NCBI GenBank assembly: GCA_003993805.1
Contig: RSEF01000017.1
Span: 10,669,895-10,733,894, forward strand
From: Himantopus leucocephalus
Taxonomy: Eukaryota > Chordata > Aves > Charadriiformes > Recurvirostridae
Reading direction: 5' to 3'
DNA length: 64,000 nt
Part shown: positions 32,040 to 45,959 of the stretch, piece by piece
How positions within the stretch are numbered: the stretch's first letter is position 1
Layout: each line of letters begins with the position of its first letter
Notes under the pieces: model-generated
What the model saw: only the letters and a program-made list of their open reading frames with translations
The model's database searches: none
What the model was told of the DNA's origin: nothing
Made by a program: the position numbers and the translations under genes

Positions 32040-33735
32040 CTTTTATAATACCTGAGTAGAAAGAGACAGTTCTCTGCCACCCCATCCCCAGTCCAAGGCT
32101 GAAACTACCTGTAAACCTGTGTCGCGTTTCAGGCTCAGCCTCCTCAGCAGCGCTCCACGTTCGGAAGCACACCCCATTCCAGCTGGGAATAAGGGCTGCA
32201 GAAACGTGCAGGTGAGGCCGAGGAAGGGCATGAGAGAGCAGCGGTGACACCGGGGAGGGATCCGCAGGGTACAGACGGCCCTGGGGGTTGGTCTCCTGCA
32301 GGACTCCAAACTGGGGGAACTCCGGGGCACGGGCAAGCCCAGCGCCGGGCTGCTGCCCCGCTCCATGCTCTCGGCAGCACGGCGGGGCGTAGCTGGGGCA
32401 GACGGCGCTTCAGGCGGTGGGTGCCTCACTGCTGCATCCCTGCAGCACCACCCCAGTCCCCTGGTGGGGCTCCATTTGCAGCCCTGCTTGCCTTGCGCGG
32501 CTGCCCGCGGCCTCCCAGGGCTCGTGCAACTCCTCCCTGCAGGAGCTACGGAAACATTTGCAGCCTGCGCCGTCGCAGCAGACCCAGCCATGGCCCACAC
32601 CTGCACACACGCCAGCCGCCCGGCCGAGACTCTACTCCCATAGCCAAGACGTACAGAGGCCCCAGGCCAGTCCTGAGCTGCACCACCGGTCTCCTGCGGG
32701 TGGAAGGAAAGCAGAGCGCCTGTTCTGTGGCATGCTGGAGAGAACAGGCTTTACAAAGACCAGACGCACGGATGGAGATGTCCCCTCGTCATGGGAGCAA
32801 AGACATTCCGGGGAAGCTTGGCCACCCGTGCCTAGAGCTTCGTGCTGCAGCGAGACTGACATGGACCCTTACAGAGGTCGAACATCGGCCGCTCTGGGCA
32901 GCCCATGAGGGGGGGCTGGCATCAGCTCTGGCCCCCCGGCCAGCTCTCCTCCTCATCAGACCCTCCGCCTGGTGGATGCTGACATCCCACAGTTGGTCCA
33001 GGCTTGCTCCTGATCCTCATCCCCGGCACAGCAAGAGAGCTTTCCCAAAACGAGCAGCAGTACGAAGGGTTTCAGCACTGAACGGCAGCACTGGTCACTG
33101 GGTTGTGGAGTTTATGCTCCTTTGGAAGACCTGAGTGACTGCTTCAGTGTGAATTCAAACACTAAGTTAACTTAGCTGCTAGGTGGGCCAGGCTAACCAG
33201 GTCTCATTCACGCCACATGAGCTAGAATAGCAACATATTTTATAGGAAACTGTGATTTCTGTAGAAGGCCCTGGTGCCACCGGAGATGTGGCTCCTCCAG
33301 GCACGGGCTCAGCACCTCCTCCTCCTCCTCCCATGGCTGGGAAGATACACACCAGTTTTACCAGTTCCTCTGGCAGATACCGGGCGCATCTGCCTGCCCA
33401 CATCCTCACAGATACCAAAACCCAGATACCCTTGTTTTGGGGATTCAGTTCAAAACTGCTGCCCGGTTGGAGCCCTCTCCCGGGCTCCTGCCAGCCTCGC
33501 AGCCTCTCCCTGTCCCTGTCTGTGCCCGCAGCACCGTCCTCCCGCTGCCCGCTCACAGGGCCAGGCCGGGCGCCAGGCTCTGCCGCCTTTCGCAGCCACC
33601 GAAGCACCGCCAGCCCTTGCTGCGCTGGAACGCGCCCGGCGCTCGGCTGCCGAACGTCCACTCGCTGCAGCCTCCCGGGTACACCTCACACCGCCGGAAC
33701 AGCACGGATTATTTTGGGCTTGCGTGACAGGCCAC
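32040..33735. other. GC-rich intronic segment with long chance ORFs
   Basis: This is about 1.7 kb of elevated G+C. Frames of 296 codons (plus, 32244-33134), 187 codons (minus, 32043-32606) and 150-170 codons (both strands near 33180-33770) overlap one another. The translations are rich in Pro, Ala, Arg and Gly, with no signal peptide, membrane segment or family motif that I recognise. Several frames being open together argues for compositional bias rather than a gene. An unannotated exon cannot be fully excluded. Confidence 0.45.
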
Positions 33736-33769
33736 AGGCAGTAGAAAGTTTGCGGCGCTGTTAGATTAT

Positions 33770-34440
33770 ACAGCACTACCTACACAGTATAAAAAATAAG
33801 TCTTCGCAATTTATTCTGTTAAGAAATTTTCCTGCATAAAGCCCCATAAAATCTTTTTTAAAAGAGACAGTAGTTCATCTTTATTGTCACGTTGATATCT
33901 TTATAAACTTACTCTAGTGATCTATAGGAAAAGCAAACCAGACAGCTCTGTATTTATGGGCATATTTAAAAAGCCTCTTATATTTAACAACTGCATTTAG
34001 CTGCGTTAACTGCAAGTTGCAGTAATAAAGGCTCTGCACACTTCGATGCTAAATTAAAAAAAGTTCTGCTGTTCAATAATACATAGATGCTGGTTTTTTC
34101 ATTACTCTTTAATATCATTTCCATTTAGTTTATAAATAATTGTAGCTAGCTAATGAAACGAAATAAAACCTGCCTCCAACCCATTCCCTAGAGCAAACTA
34201 AACTCCTCTTTTTAAAGCTTCTTAATCACCGCCCAGTTCTTACAAAATTAGCATAGTAATGGGCTTTAAATTGAGCCTCTTTGTTTTTTAATTAAGCTCC
34301 CAGCAGGTAAAAATAAAACAGATTATTGAAGAATATGCCAACACTAATAGCCTGAAACTCTTTTGACAATTAAAAAGATCCCATGTTAACCCTTTTGAGG
34401 AATCCTGCATGCTAATTAGTCACTCTGAGGCCCAAATCCA
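33770..34440. promoter_or_regulatory. AT-rich candidate enhancer block B
   Basis: About 670 bases of AT-rich sequence lie between two GC-rich segments. It contains palindromic homeodomain sites TTAATTAA (34288-34295) and CTAATTAG (34412-34419) and many single TAAT cores, such as TAGCTAGCTAATGAAACG and CTTTAATATCATTT. No open frame of note is present. The density of these sites, and a TAATTA-type core as bound by LMX1B itself, make it a good candidate for a tissue enhancer. This is inference from motifs alone. Confidence 0.38.
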
Positions 34441-34539
34441 TCAATATTCCATCTAGATGCCTTGTAAAGTTGAGATGGTGAAGCCGGTGGGTGTCAATAC
34501 CCGACCCACCACCATCTCCAAGAGAAGGGTAAGGCACAA

Positions 34540-34900
34540 ACTCCCTGTGGCGGCGGGATGGGACGGGACGGGGCGGCAGCCACAGCCCCACCAGCCACCG
34601 TCCCGCGGGCGGCTCATGCTGGCCATGTGCGGGGAGCCGTGGGACGAGGCATGCGTTGGTGCCACCCGCGCATTGCCATGGCTGGCCGGCCCCGCCAACG
34701 GGCAGCGGCCGGGCATGGGTACAGTGCCCCGGCAGGGCACGGGTACGGTGCCCACCGAGCCCGCAGCCCGGGCAGTGCCGGGGCCGCTCTGGCTCCCAGC
34801 CCTGCTCCGGCGGCCACCCAGCCCGGGGCTGTGGTTCCAGCTCCCGGCTCCCTCACAGCCCGCTGCTGAGCTCAGACAAAGAGCCCCTCTCCCTCTTTTA
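34540..34900. other. GC-rich patch with 24-bp tandem duplication
   Basis: This is a CpG-containing GC-rich patch. A 24-base unit beginning GGGCATGGGTACAGTGCC (34711-34734) is followed by an imperfect second copy at 34735-34758. Overlapping frames on both strands are Ala/Pro/Gly-rich and look spurious. Confidence 0.5.
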
Positions 34901-37900
34901 ACTCCAGCGCTCACTGTTTGGCGACGCCTCCTTGGAGCCTCTGCTGCATTTTGTACAAAAAAAATTAAGTGGATGCCAGAGGTAGCGGCCCTGGTCGGCG
35001 TTTCAGCCCCTGAGGCTTATTTGAAGTGTCTGCCTAGCAGCGCCAGCGCCCCAAACATGCCGGAGACGCAACTATTCTTTTTTGCTTAGCAACATCAAAC
35101 TGCCCCAGAGGCAAAGGTAAATCTTAAGCAGAACAAGGGGGTTAAGGAAGAGCAATGTCGAAGCCACGTCGTGGACAGCAGTGATTCTCTGGGAAAATTT
35201 ACTAGATATTGCTGGCAGCCTAGAAATAGAGGTAGCACCAAGTTTCACCGGTAGTTCTCTGTCAAATATCTGGAAACCACTTTCCAGGTCCCACACTTTA
35301 TTTTCAGCATCTGATCCAGGCGTCAGTGTGAAGCGCTGGCTGCACTCTGCCCACAGCCACCAGGACGATTAATCCCTCACTTTCGGGAGTGCTGTGTCCA
35401 TCCCCAGAAATGAAAACAACATGAAAAGACCATTCATTTCCAAGAACGCTGATCACTCTGCATCCTTCAGAGACTCGCAATAAATGGAACCGAATGCTCC
35501 TGTGTACTCACTAAAACTCTGAGAGGTCTCAGGCAGCTGCAGTAACTACTGTCAGTCGCTGCTTTATATTACACCTTATACCGCGAGGGTCTCCGTGATG
35601 GAATTAGGGGCCGACAGAGAATGTGATCAGATTTAAGGGCAGACTGCAGCCATGAATATATGCTGCCTTCTTTCACTGAAGCGTTTAGGAGCCTGTGACA
35701 TGTGTCCTAACGTTTCATTTTCAAAGATAAATGACATTTCTTGTGTCTCTTAACTGATACCAGATAATTTGGAGAAAGAAGGTGCACTTTGCTTATCATG
35801 GAATATAAGTTCATTAGGCGAAGGCCTTCGTTTACCCTTCGCGCAGGGACAAGCATTACAAATGTCACTGGGCATCTCTGGACCGTGCCCTGTCACAAAT
35901 AAATATCGTCAGCGGAATCGTTCAAAACAACATAAATCCATCACAACTGAATTAACTTCCCCTGAACTACCCTGGAGTAGATCACATATAATTTATATAA
36001 GAACCAGAGAGACTGGACTGCAAGACGGTGAAGATGACCTGGAGTTTCTTAGATGGGATCCTCGGTCCCACAAGCCCTCTCCTCACAGCCTCTGCTGGGC
36101 CTGACGGAGAGGCAGCTTACGTCTACAGAAATGCTAATTCCTCCTGGGACCATTTCAATTATGGGGACCTCTCCAGGAATATATTTTCTTTAAAGCAAAA
36201 AGCTGCAACGTTGAGAATAAGCTTGCAACACTTTCAGCACATCTGGTTGCGAACAGCTGGAGAGGCAGTATTCAGCACAAACTTCTTTATCCTGTGCTTG
36301 AGGTTTGTCAGCTATTGGTGGGGCTCCAGTGGGGCTGGAGAAGAGAGCAGCAACTTGTGAGGGAGGCGTTTCTCAAATTCCCGCAGAACTGACTTCAGAG
36401 AATGCAGAATCCACTGCAGCAAACGTCTGAGCTCCAACCATTTCATGCTGAAAACTTCCCACCAGACTGAGGGTAACAATTCCCTATGCCCACGGGATTT
36501 ATCCTACAGATGTCAAGCTGGAAAGCGTGCATACGTACACTTTGCATTGCACACCTCGGGCCATGCCACATTGAACAAGCTATTCTATGAAACTGTGCTA
36601 GCATAACCGTTTTGGAGACATGCATTCATCCCAATGCATCTCAAGAACAGAGAAATACAAGAGGAGCTCAGGACAATGATGCATTTAAAAATACTTCTGC
36701 CTTTTTTGACAGTTTTTTCCAGGGCCAGAGACATTCCTTACTATATGAATAATCCCTCTTCCACCACAGAATCGGTCAAAATGGAAGAAACTTTTTTCCA
36801 TGTCTAATCCCGATTGGTTTTCAGCTGCGGCTGCAGAGGGAACTACAATGAACCTACCAACTTCTAGTCTGTGTGCACAGGCTGTTATCTCCACCAGCGT
36901 CTGACCTTTTGCAAATATGATCCAAGGTGACCTTTTACTATTATTGCAGCAGTAAATGCAGTTTTTCAAGGAATTCTCACTGGAGCATGTTTTACATTAG
37001 TAGTTGGTATGCATCAGAAAATCCAGCTTCTCTGCTGCGTAGGGTTTATTAACACAGCTATGTCTATAGAGATGTACAATTTTATACGATCCTTAGATGA
37101 AGCCAGCATTATTATCACCAACCCACTATCAAGCAGCACCTTTCAATGGGCAATGCAGCTGTCCAAACAGCACCCGTTGTACCTGGGCGGCATATAGGTA
37201 CTTGTTTACTCTCTTCCAGCAGAATACACAGAAGTAATTCTTCTGGATTTCATCACTGTCCCTTGTTTTATGCTTTATATTCAACCTCTCAGGAAATCAG
37301 AGAAAGGTATTATTTCCTAACAAAAATATCTGTCATCTGATCATGGCTGGCAGCTTCAACCTCCCCTCCGCCCCCCCCCAAACAACTGCTTTTGCTTAAT
37401 GTCTCCTTGGCGGAGTGTGTTTTATACTGGCAAAGTGCAATACTTTTTTTTTTGATAAAGAATATCCAACCGTTGCTTGTTGAAAGCTCTCACCATCCCT
37501 TGTCTCATAATGAGGCTGGACTTATTAGTTGCTCAGTAGAAAAAAAAAATAATAAAAGGCTACACATGGATTTTTTGTTTGAAAATTAAACTCTGAACAG
37601 ATCAAAATGTCAGTCCAGAACTAACCCTGCTGACCCAGGCAAGGGGCTCTCCAATAACTTGGAAGCACATTCAGAAGTTACCAAACCCAAGTAATGACAA
37701 CATGAAAAGAACAGTGTTTGGATCCTAATGGTCTTTTAAGAGCTCAGGGATTGGAAAAAGCATATCTGCAAAAGACCAGGATCAGAAATCGGACAGCAAT
37801 TTTTCTCCACACCCTCCTTCCTGCACCCACCTGGTTCACTAAAATACTGCCCAGCCTTGTCCATGCTAATCCACATATTCAAAAGTGGGCACACAATTGG

Positions 37901-40900
37901 TTTCTTCACAGCGCACTTTGAATCACTACCAGAGGGCACCTGCAAAGCCCTGTGGGACCCCAGAAATCCTCGCACAGCTTCGCGTCACTCCCGCTCCACC
38001 AACCGCTCCGATGTGGGCTGCCAGTGACGACACTGCCTCACCCACCGCCTGGGGACAATCGTGTTTTCCAGGGGTCTGGAGGGGCTTTGAAGAGCAGTTC
38101 CCAGGCATGTGCCCGCTGCAGCCATCAGACGCTGCCGCAAACAGCCAGCAGGTGAGAGAGACCCCCGCTCATGTTTTCTTACCAAGAAGTAAATGAAACC
38201 TGACAGCAGCACGGTCAGGACTGGCTTTGAGCTGGCTGCATCTGTCCTCTCCAGTGAGAGCTCTGGGTACAGCCACCGGCTCTCCCCTCATCTGCAGAGC
38301 GGCACCTTTAATGCCTCTGTGCGGGCGCTGATCCCGCACGTGTGCCGTTCTGGCCCAAGCACTGTCTGTGCCCAACAGCCGAGGGAGATAAAACTCAGAG
38401 GAACACTTATAAATTTCTAGTGGGGATGACCCCAGCATCCCCGGTAAAAGAGCTACCTCTGCGTAGACAGACCCAGAACGCAGTGAAGAAGACACAAAAA
38501 GCAGTGAGGATCAGATAGGGACCTGGGAGGAGACAGTTGTCACCTGGTGAGGCATTGAGGTGGGGCTACACAAGAAAAGAGCTATTGGCAAATTGGAGGT
38601 TATCTGCGTGAGGACAAGCGAGGCTGATGATTTAAAGATCCCTGAGCGTTTACTTTGCTTGAAGACAAAGCAGCTACTGGTGCATTCCTGCTTTGAATGC
38701 CTGAACAAGTTGAGGGAACCTCCTTCCAGCTCCTCATCTTGAGGACATTTCCCAGTAACACACAGGCATTGGAAGGAACATTTGCATTTTCTGAAAAGGT
38801 GCAAATTCTTTTGGCCAGGAAGACGCTGTCTCCCAGTTGTACGCTATGAAAACCAGTGTCTCCTAATGCAAACGACTACATTTTCCCATTGACTAAATGT
38901 ATGAGCTTTAATGAAATATGTATCTTTCATATGAGTAAATCGATAAATCAAAATAATTTGGCATGAAAATGCTAAGAGCAAACCCAATCAGCCGCTCTTC
39001 CACACACTTTGAGACACATACCTAGGACCTGTGGTAAGAGGTGATACGAGATGATAGACCTGTTGAACCGCTAGAGCTGCAACTGCATTTGGAAAATACA
39101 CACGCATTTTTATTTCCAAATTCTGTCAGAACTGGGAGAAAGACTGTGCAGGTTTGGTAGTTAATAGCACAGCAGAAATCAGCATTTTCCCAACACAAGG
39201 CTCCGGAAAGAAGCTGAAATACCAAGACTGTGTGCAGTAGTCACCTGTACAGGAACTCCTGGGTTGGTGAAGAGAAGTTCATGTCCCTTTGTGAACAAGT
39301 ACAGGATGAACAGATTAACAGGGCGGATTTGCAAATGAGCCCTTAGGGACAAACATCACTGAATTCAGAAGAATATAATGAAATCTACCAACGATCCCAT
39401 CAGCAATCATACGTGCACAGAAGTCTTGGGATGACACTGGCAGAAAACATGAAAGAGGAGAACCCAATCAGAGACCACGAAGACGCAAGCTGCTCAGCGC
39501 AAGTCCGTGCATTTGCACCCTAAAGCCGGTGCACACCAGGTAACGCTCTGCCTTAAGTTTCTATCACTTGTCAGTTCAAGAAAAATTAGTAAAAGCTCAT
39601 CAGTAACTTTCAACAAAAGCCCTAGCCTTTCTTGATAAGGCTCTGCTCCTGATTTTGTTAAATTATTTTATAGTAAAGACTAGGATTAACCTATAAATGC
39701 AAAAAGACGCAAAGCAATTAGAGTGGTTTCTGTAGTAACACGGGGATGGAGAAGTGAATCTCGCACAGCTGACGGTGTTCTGCCTCCTGGCATTGAACAC
39801 GTGCTCTGGAGCAGGAAGATGGCCCCACTGCTGAACTGCACAGCCTCTGCGTACACAAAACGGGAACGTTTCTGCCATGCCATGTTTGCATTGCACTGAG
39901 AAAGGGGACGTCACAAAGCAGAGCAAAAAAGCATGTGGGTTGGTTTTGGGGGTTTTGTTTGTTCGTTTGTTTGGCAGGGGGTGCGCGTATTTTCTTCTAG
40001 TTTGCCCCTTTGGAGACTGCAGAGACTTGACGTGCTGCTGTTCTGTTCGTTTGTAAAGAAATGACGCCCTTATTGTCGGTATTTGTTGAAGGGAGGTAGA
40101 TAAGAGGATGAAGGGGATCGGTTCTGTTTTTCTGTGTCAGAGAACACAACACAGCTGAGACATTGCAGGAGAAGCCTTCAGAGTGCCCTGCTGAGCGTGG
40201 CGAGAGCTGACATTAAAGTCAAACTGCGTGGAGAGAGCGAGCGAGCACCTATACAGCAGTGACTCACGCTCCCACGTTAGGAAGGGGCAGGGTCTCCGCC
40301 TAGAAATATTAGGAGGGAATAAATAGGGAAGTGAAATTTTGGTCAGTTCAGGAGGAGAAACAAGAGACAGCCCTTTGTATTGTATCAAATATTACGTTAC
40401 CCATAAAGGTTTCACAGAGACACATCCATAGCGTGTTTAATTGTGCGCTTTTGCAGACTGCACAGATCTGTAAACTCTGGGGCATTTATGTGCCTACACA
40501 TCTCTGACCCGCGACACACGTCCTTCTGAGCCCTGCGACGGCACCTGGACAGAACCCCCACCGCAGGGCGCTCCCAGGGCCACGCTGCAGCGCTGCGCGG
40601 GGGCTCACCGGGGCGGGCTGCTCTGCGAGGTCCTCCACAGTGGGCAGCGACCATCCCCGTCCTGCACCTCTCGTTAATCGCTCACAGAAGATGTTTCTTT
40701 ACTGCCCTTTATTTAAGGATCACCTGCCGCACCCCAGGCAGGCACAAGGCTAAAGCTGTGACTTGTCCAATTTCTGCTCTTTAACTCTATTCAGAAGCAG
40801 TCTTTAACTCCTTATCAGCACACCAAACTTTCTCACCCCACCATCGTGTCTCTTCCAGCTGTGCTCCACCCCGTAAGGCACTGTGACCCTAACGCAGTAT

Positions 40901-43900
40901 TTGCCTCGTGTTCACTGCAGCCTCTTTCCCTTCTCCGGGCTTTTCCATGTACACTCCAAGTTTTCATGACAGCAACTTTCCGCTTTCCAGCCCTGCGCAG
41001 TGCCGAGCCCAGCGACTTGGACCACTTTTGTAATAGCCACGGCTAACCGTACTGATGGAACCCATCAGCGAGCGGGGGAAAAGCGAGGCCGAGGGAGCCG
41101 GACGGCAGTGCTGGGGGCTGGGAGGGGGTGGCTGGCGCACGGGGGACAGTGCCGCTTCGGCCCCCGACCCGCAGTTGTGCCCTGCTGACAGTCGCACAGA
41201 CGGCAGGTAACGGCTCCTCTCTTTTTCTTGCTCATTATGCAGCCTGACTCTGGTCATTAGCTGCCAAACGGCAGAAACAGAAAAGGATAAACGTATGTGG
41301 AGCTGAACACCAAAGTGTCATTTAGCCCTGTGGTTTCTTTGCTCCCACGCGTGCTTCAGGATTTGACATTTCACAGAATGTATCGGTCAAAACTATCACC
41401 TAATTGCAGTAACGATCCTTTGGTTAAGAGCGAACTCTTGGCAAAGCTTCAAGCCCTAATCACTTCAACTGAATCCAACTGCAAGAAAACAACTACCTTT
41501 AAAGCTGTCATTTCTTATAGCGTGACCGTTACTGCCACCCCATGAAGCGTACATGCCACGTCCTCTAAGACCATCCTCTAGCTGACCCACATCAGCCCTT
41601 GGAATTCCAGTGGTTTTGCAATTCCCATTAAAAAGCCCAAACTCCGGACAGTTTTGTGCATAAGGCAGACTTTTACCTGGCAGTAACTCAGCAAACAATT
41701 CTGTAAATATGAAAAAGATAATTAAATAAAAAGTAGCAAAATATGTCTCCTGTGCTCAAGACATTGTCTTCAATTTTTCTCGCATTTTTGAAGCAATATT
41801 TTCCAATTTTATTTTTGTCTGTCTTAAGTGAGATAAGCTATCCATGAATATTTTATTAGGTTTCGCATTATGCAAATCAGAGAAGTTTGGACTTAACCAT
41901 AAATTAGCGCTCAGCCCCCCAGAGGAGCGCTCACACAATTTCCCACCTACTGAACACTGACCCTCAGCATTCTTCTGCTCCAGGGAGTTGAACGCAATTC
42001 CTGACTTGACCCTGCACAGATAGAGAGAGTGAGGTCGGTTAGGGCTTTAACAGCCAGCCTGGAAAGCAGACCTCCTCCGGCTGTTGAAGGAAGCGTAGTT
42101 ACTTTTAAAAACCTTTCAATGGAAGTGACACACAGAAAAGAGGTATGAACACTATTTATATCATTTCCACACTCTGAAACAGTGCTTTTGATTGGGCTTA
42201 TAGCACTGTAGCGGTTTACTTCAGCAATCCTGCACACTCATCTCACAAAATAATAGCGAAATCCATAATTAAAGGCAGATCGAAATGCTGAACTCAAAGT
42301 CTTCCGACTTGCGGGTTCCTCCCCTGCGACGTACGAACACGAATTAGAGCACCTAAGTGCAAGTACAGCCCTGCAGTAACCATCTAAATACGCCTCTTGA
42401 TCCAAAAGCAAAAGAAACGAAAGGTATTTCTTAGGCAACTCTTAAAACGATTGTTACAGCACACAGTTTATTTCCAACTACTGCACACTACAGGCTGTAT
42501 GAATCCCCAAGCTCTTCTTTTTGTTACCCATCAGAATTAGAAGTATGATATGCTTAATTTAAACCATATTTCTCAAACCTCTAAGTGGTTTAACAGAGCT
42601 GAAAATTTTGTCACCCTGCAGAAAACAATTTTATGTCATTTTTCTATCAAAAATTCACAAGGTCTAATATGCAAACTGAAAAATTACAAATGTGTTCTCC
42701 CCAGCACATATATTCTTCCTTTAACATACATTTTCTTGAGCCCATGGCAGACTTTCTATGCAGCACATTACAGCATAGCAAGATGCATTTGTTACAGGTA
42801 TGTAACTTAAAACTGTTTGTAAGAAACATCCTAAACATGTCCCTTGCTGTAAATGTGACATCTTTACAGCATATGCTTAGTAAATGAAAGCCCTGGGAAA
42901 AGGAGGAAAGTCAGGATACCTCCCATATAACTGATTGTAAATTCTTGGGCACCAGGTTTATATTCTTAATAACCTACTAGTTAGACTTAGTGTGTCTGTT
43001 CCATCTAAGTCAATTTAAATGAGGTGTACCAGATACAGTACATAAAGTGTTTCATACTTGTGGAGATATGTTTAACTATTGTTTCTTTAGGAAAATCTAA
43101 TAGCTAGCTCCATTTAATCACTGTCAGATGTTCTACATGTTGCAAGTGGTAACTTCCTTGACACAAACTGCTTTTAATCAGGAATCTCCAACATATCTTG
43201 CATACATCTCAGACGGACTTTTGTGATACATTAAAAAGTTTTTATAGTATTTATTTTTTGGTCATGTTACCCTGGTTTACTTTTTGCTTTACTGGGTACT
43301 TAGGAAAAACCCTACATGGTAACTCTTTCTTTCTCTGGAAAAGGCCATGAATTCCATGGGGTTTCATAAAAATTAAAACGCAAATGCAACACCCCCCACC
43401 TCCCCCTCCCACAAGCTCTCGCCGCACTTACTTGGAGTCTGGGTTAATACACTCAACTTTGACAAACTGGTGCAGAACCCAGCCTTGGGCCCAGCACGGT
43501 GTTACTGCTCGCCCTGATCTCAACGGTTGTTTGTAAACACATCTTGGCTGAGAGCACGCGGATGGAGCACTGATAATAAGAGCCTTCAAACTATGTTCTT
43601 TAACTTCTCTGACTCTAAAAAGGCAATCAAAGCCACCCCCCAATGTGTGATTAAATATACGCAGGGGATAATCTCGCCTCCGAAAAGCTGGAGAAAAGGT
43701 GGTGTCGAGACTGGTTTGAAGTGGCCTCCTTAATAGAAAAGGACGGTCCCTTTCTGTGTACATCATGATTTGCTTTGGGATTTCTGTTGTGCCCCGTAAG
43801 CCTACAGGATATTACAGCAGCTTTTGTGTCGCTGGTGACCCAGCTGTTCATTATTGAAAAATTCCACTGCTTGATGCTGAGGGCAGGAAGGCTGACCCCT

Positions 43901-43959
43901 CATCTTATGGACGTTACTATCTTTCAAAAGATACAGGATTAAAGGGCCGAGCAAAATCT
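34901..43959 (-). other. LMX1B: LMX1B intron 2, central segment
   Basis: No coding exon, RNA gene or transposon was recognised over this 9 kb. It has mixed composition with a small CpG-rich patch at about 40500-40680 and another at 41000-41220. AT-rich tracts lie at about 41700-41940 (with a perfect octamer motif) and 42540-43380. Open frames are below 155 codons and show no domain. Confidence 0.55.
41870..41877 (+). promoter_or_regulatory. Perfect POU octamer ATGCAAAT
   Basis: The octamer ATGCAAAT lies in the context GCATTATGCAAATCAG within an AT-rich stretch without open frames (about 41700-41940). POU factors bind this element. One perfect 8-mer in 64 kb is close to chance expectation, so function is not established. 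Confidence 0.25.
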
Positions 43960-44420
43960 GGAGGAAAGCTATGTCTGGTTTTCTCTGTTTTCGTTGTCTT
44001 TCGCTATATTGGCCCAGAGAGGGATGTTTGTACAGGATTTAATTAGTTGGAATCAGGCTGAGATTATTGTTGAGACTATTTACTCAGCAAATCTCCAGTC
44101 TGAGCCGGAGCTCGAAATGAGTCTGAATAAGAAAATCTAGGAGCGCTCAGTGTTACCGCTCGTATTCTGTAACGAGCAGTGAGACGCGGATGTGAAGGGT
44201 CTGATCATGTGAGGTGCTGAATGCCCTTCGTTCCCACTGGGATCAATATAGCACGGGGGAACTATCATTATATCACATGATTGAGCCTTAATCAGCTATA
44301 AATAGCAAGTGAGGAGATCACAAAAGCCCCTGAGGTTTAAGAAGAACTTTTACTGCATTCTCTTGGGGAGCACGGCTGTAACGCTAGCGCATGATACGGC
44401 ACAAGAAGCAATAAAAGGCA
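43960..44420. promoter_or_regulatory. Candidate enhancer block C with MEF2 site
   Basis: This stretch contains few long open frames. It holds TTTAATTAGTTGG near 44038, GATTGAGCCTTAATCAGC, and CTATAAATAG at 44296-44305, which matches the MEF2 consensus YTAWWWWTAR exactly. The same ten bases could serve as a TATA-like element. Regulatory function is inferred from motif content only. Confidence 0.3.
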
Positions 44421-45959
44421 TGTTGTTATCACTACTGAAGTTCTGGGGATCCAGTCATTCCATATAGGTCAACTTTTTATTATAAAAAAGGTTAGGAATA
44501 TAATTTTTTTTTATATATTTATTATTTTGATGAAAGCATCAAGATTTGGACATGAGACTCTGGAACCATCGGTTTCAGTGGAAAAGAATACATTGCACCT
44601 TCTAGATACGAGTAGGGTAGCTGGAAGTAGAAGCTGGAGGGGCAATCGGTACGGACAAAGCAAGGACTATGGTCCTGCAGCGGGACACGAGCTCCTCTGA
44701 GAACACAGCGCATCCGCTGTCGGCCTCCCCTGGCTCGGGGAGGGAGGAGATTCCCCGGGATTCACATCTTAAACTCCTCAATAATTCAAGGCTCTGAGCT
44801 CTCCGCATTTCAAGGGGAGGGCAGTCGCTATTAGGAAAGGTTTGTAAAGGTCAATAAGCTGGTGTTTGTACTTCGTACAGTAACACAGGTGCTGCAGTCA
44901 CCATGTGCAAACGCAGAGATACCAATGTACTTTCTGGGGCTCTGGAGGGAGCAGAAGCAGTCCCTCCATCCACCCTGCCAACAGTGCTCCTCCGTGCAAG
45001 CATCCCGGTGGGAAGCCACTGCAATACACATGGTTACCTCGTTGAAGAAAGACCTCTACCAAAGTTACGAATAGGTGCTCGCAGGCGCAGGTGGTCCTTG
45101 TGCAGTGTATTAGAGGAGGCACTAAGATTGCCAGAGAGGAGAAAAACGTGTGGGGTCAGCTCCCCTTAGCCAGGCACAATCCTCATCAAAAAATTACTCC
45201 CTGTGATTTATTAGGCTTGAAACCTTGATGGTGACCCAGAGCTAGCCGCCAGGACTTCACGGCTTGAACGCTAAACAAGCCCAAGAGCATTACTGCAGCA
45301 ACATCCGATCATTAGATGAGAGTGCACAGAAACCAAAGGATTTCTGCCATGTGGAAGGATGTTTAAGGTGAGGCGGCCGTTGCTTTGGTTGCACTGGTTA
45401 CTATGGCACAAACCTGGCCCTGCCGGCGAGGGGACGGGGAGCTTTGCAGGCACGTTGGTCTGCAGATGTTACCATTCATGGAGCTGCTCACTGCGGAGAG
45501 GAAAAGCCCTTGCTGGAGGCACAAGGCCCCTTGTTGCCTGGCTGCACTATTTCAGTCCAAATAATATTGTTTTAAAGTCACACTCGCCAGACTGGAGAGT
45601 AACAGATACAGAGAAAGCAAACACACAAACTCCAGCGGATCCTCACCAGTCAGACACCAGTGACCACCCGTTTCAACAGACAAAAGCGCGCTCTGACCCA
45701 TGCCTCAAAGCAAAAGGCAGCAGGCATACTGAACACCTCCCCAGCTACTGGAAAACTGAAATAGAGCGAGGAAGTAGAGGAAAATTCCGCGCCGCTCTAA
45801 GATCCCAGCTCTGATTTTTTACCAGTTTTGAGCAAACTCTTGGCATTGGCTCAAAAGGCTTTTTGTGAGCAAGCATGTTGTCAGCATTTTTCCTTTAAAG
45901 ACATATAACCTAAAGTAAAAGAATAAAGCCAGACTGAGATTTATGCTGCAGCTTTCTTT

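Noticed and set aside
34671..34684. Third RFX-like string ATTGCCATGGCTGG
   Set aside because: The right half site does not match the X-box, and the string lies in GC-rich low-information DNA.
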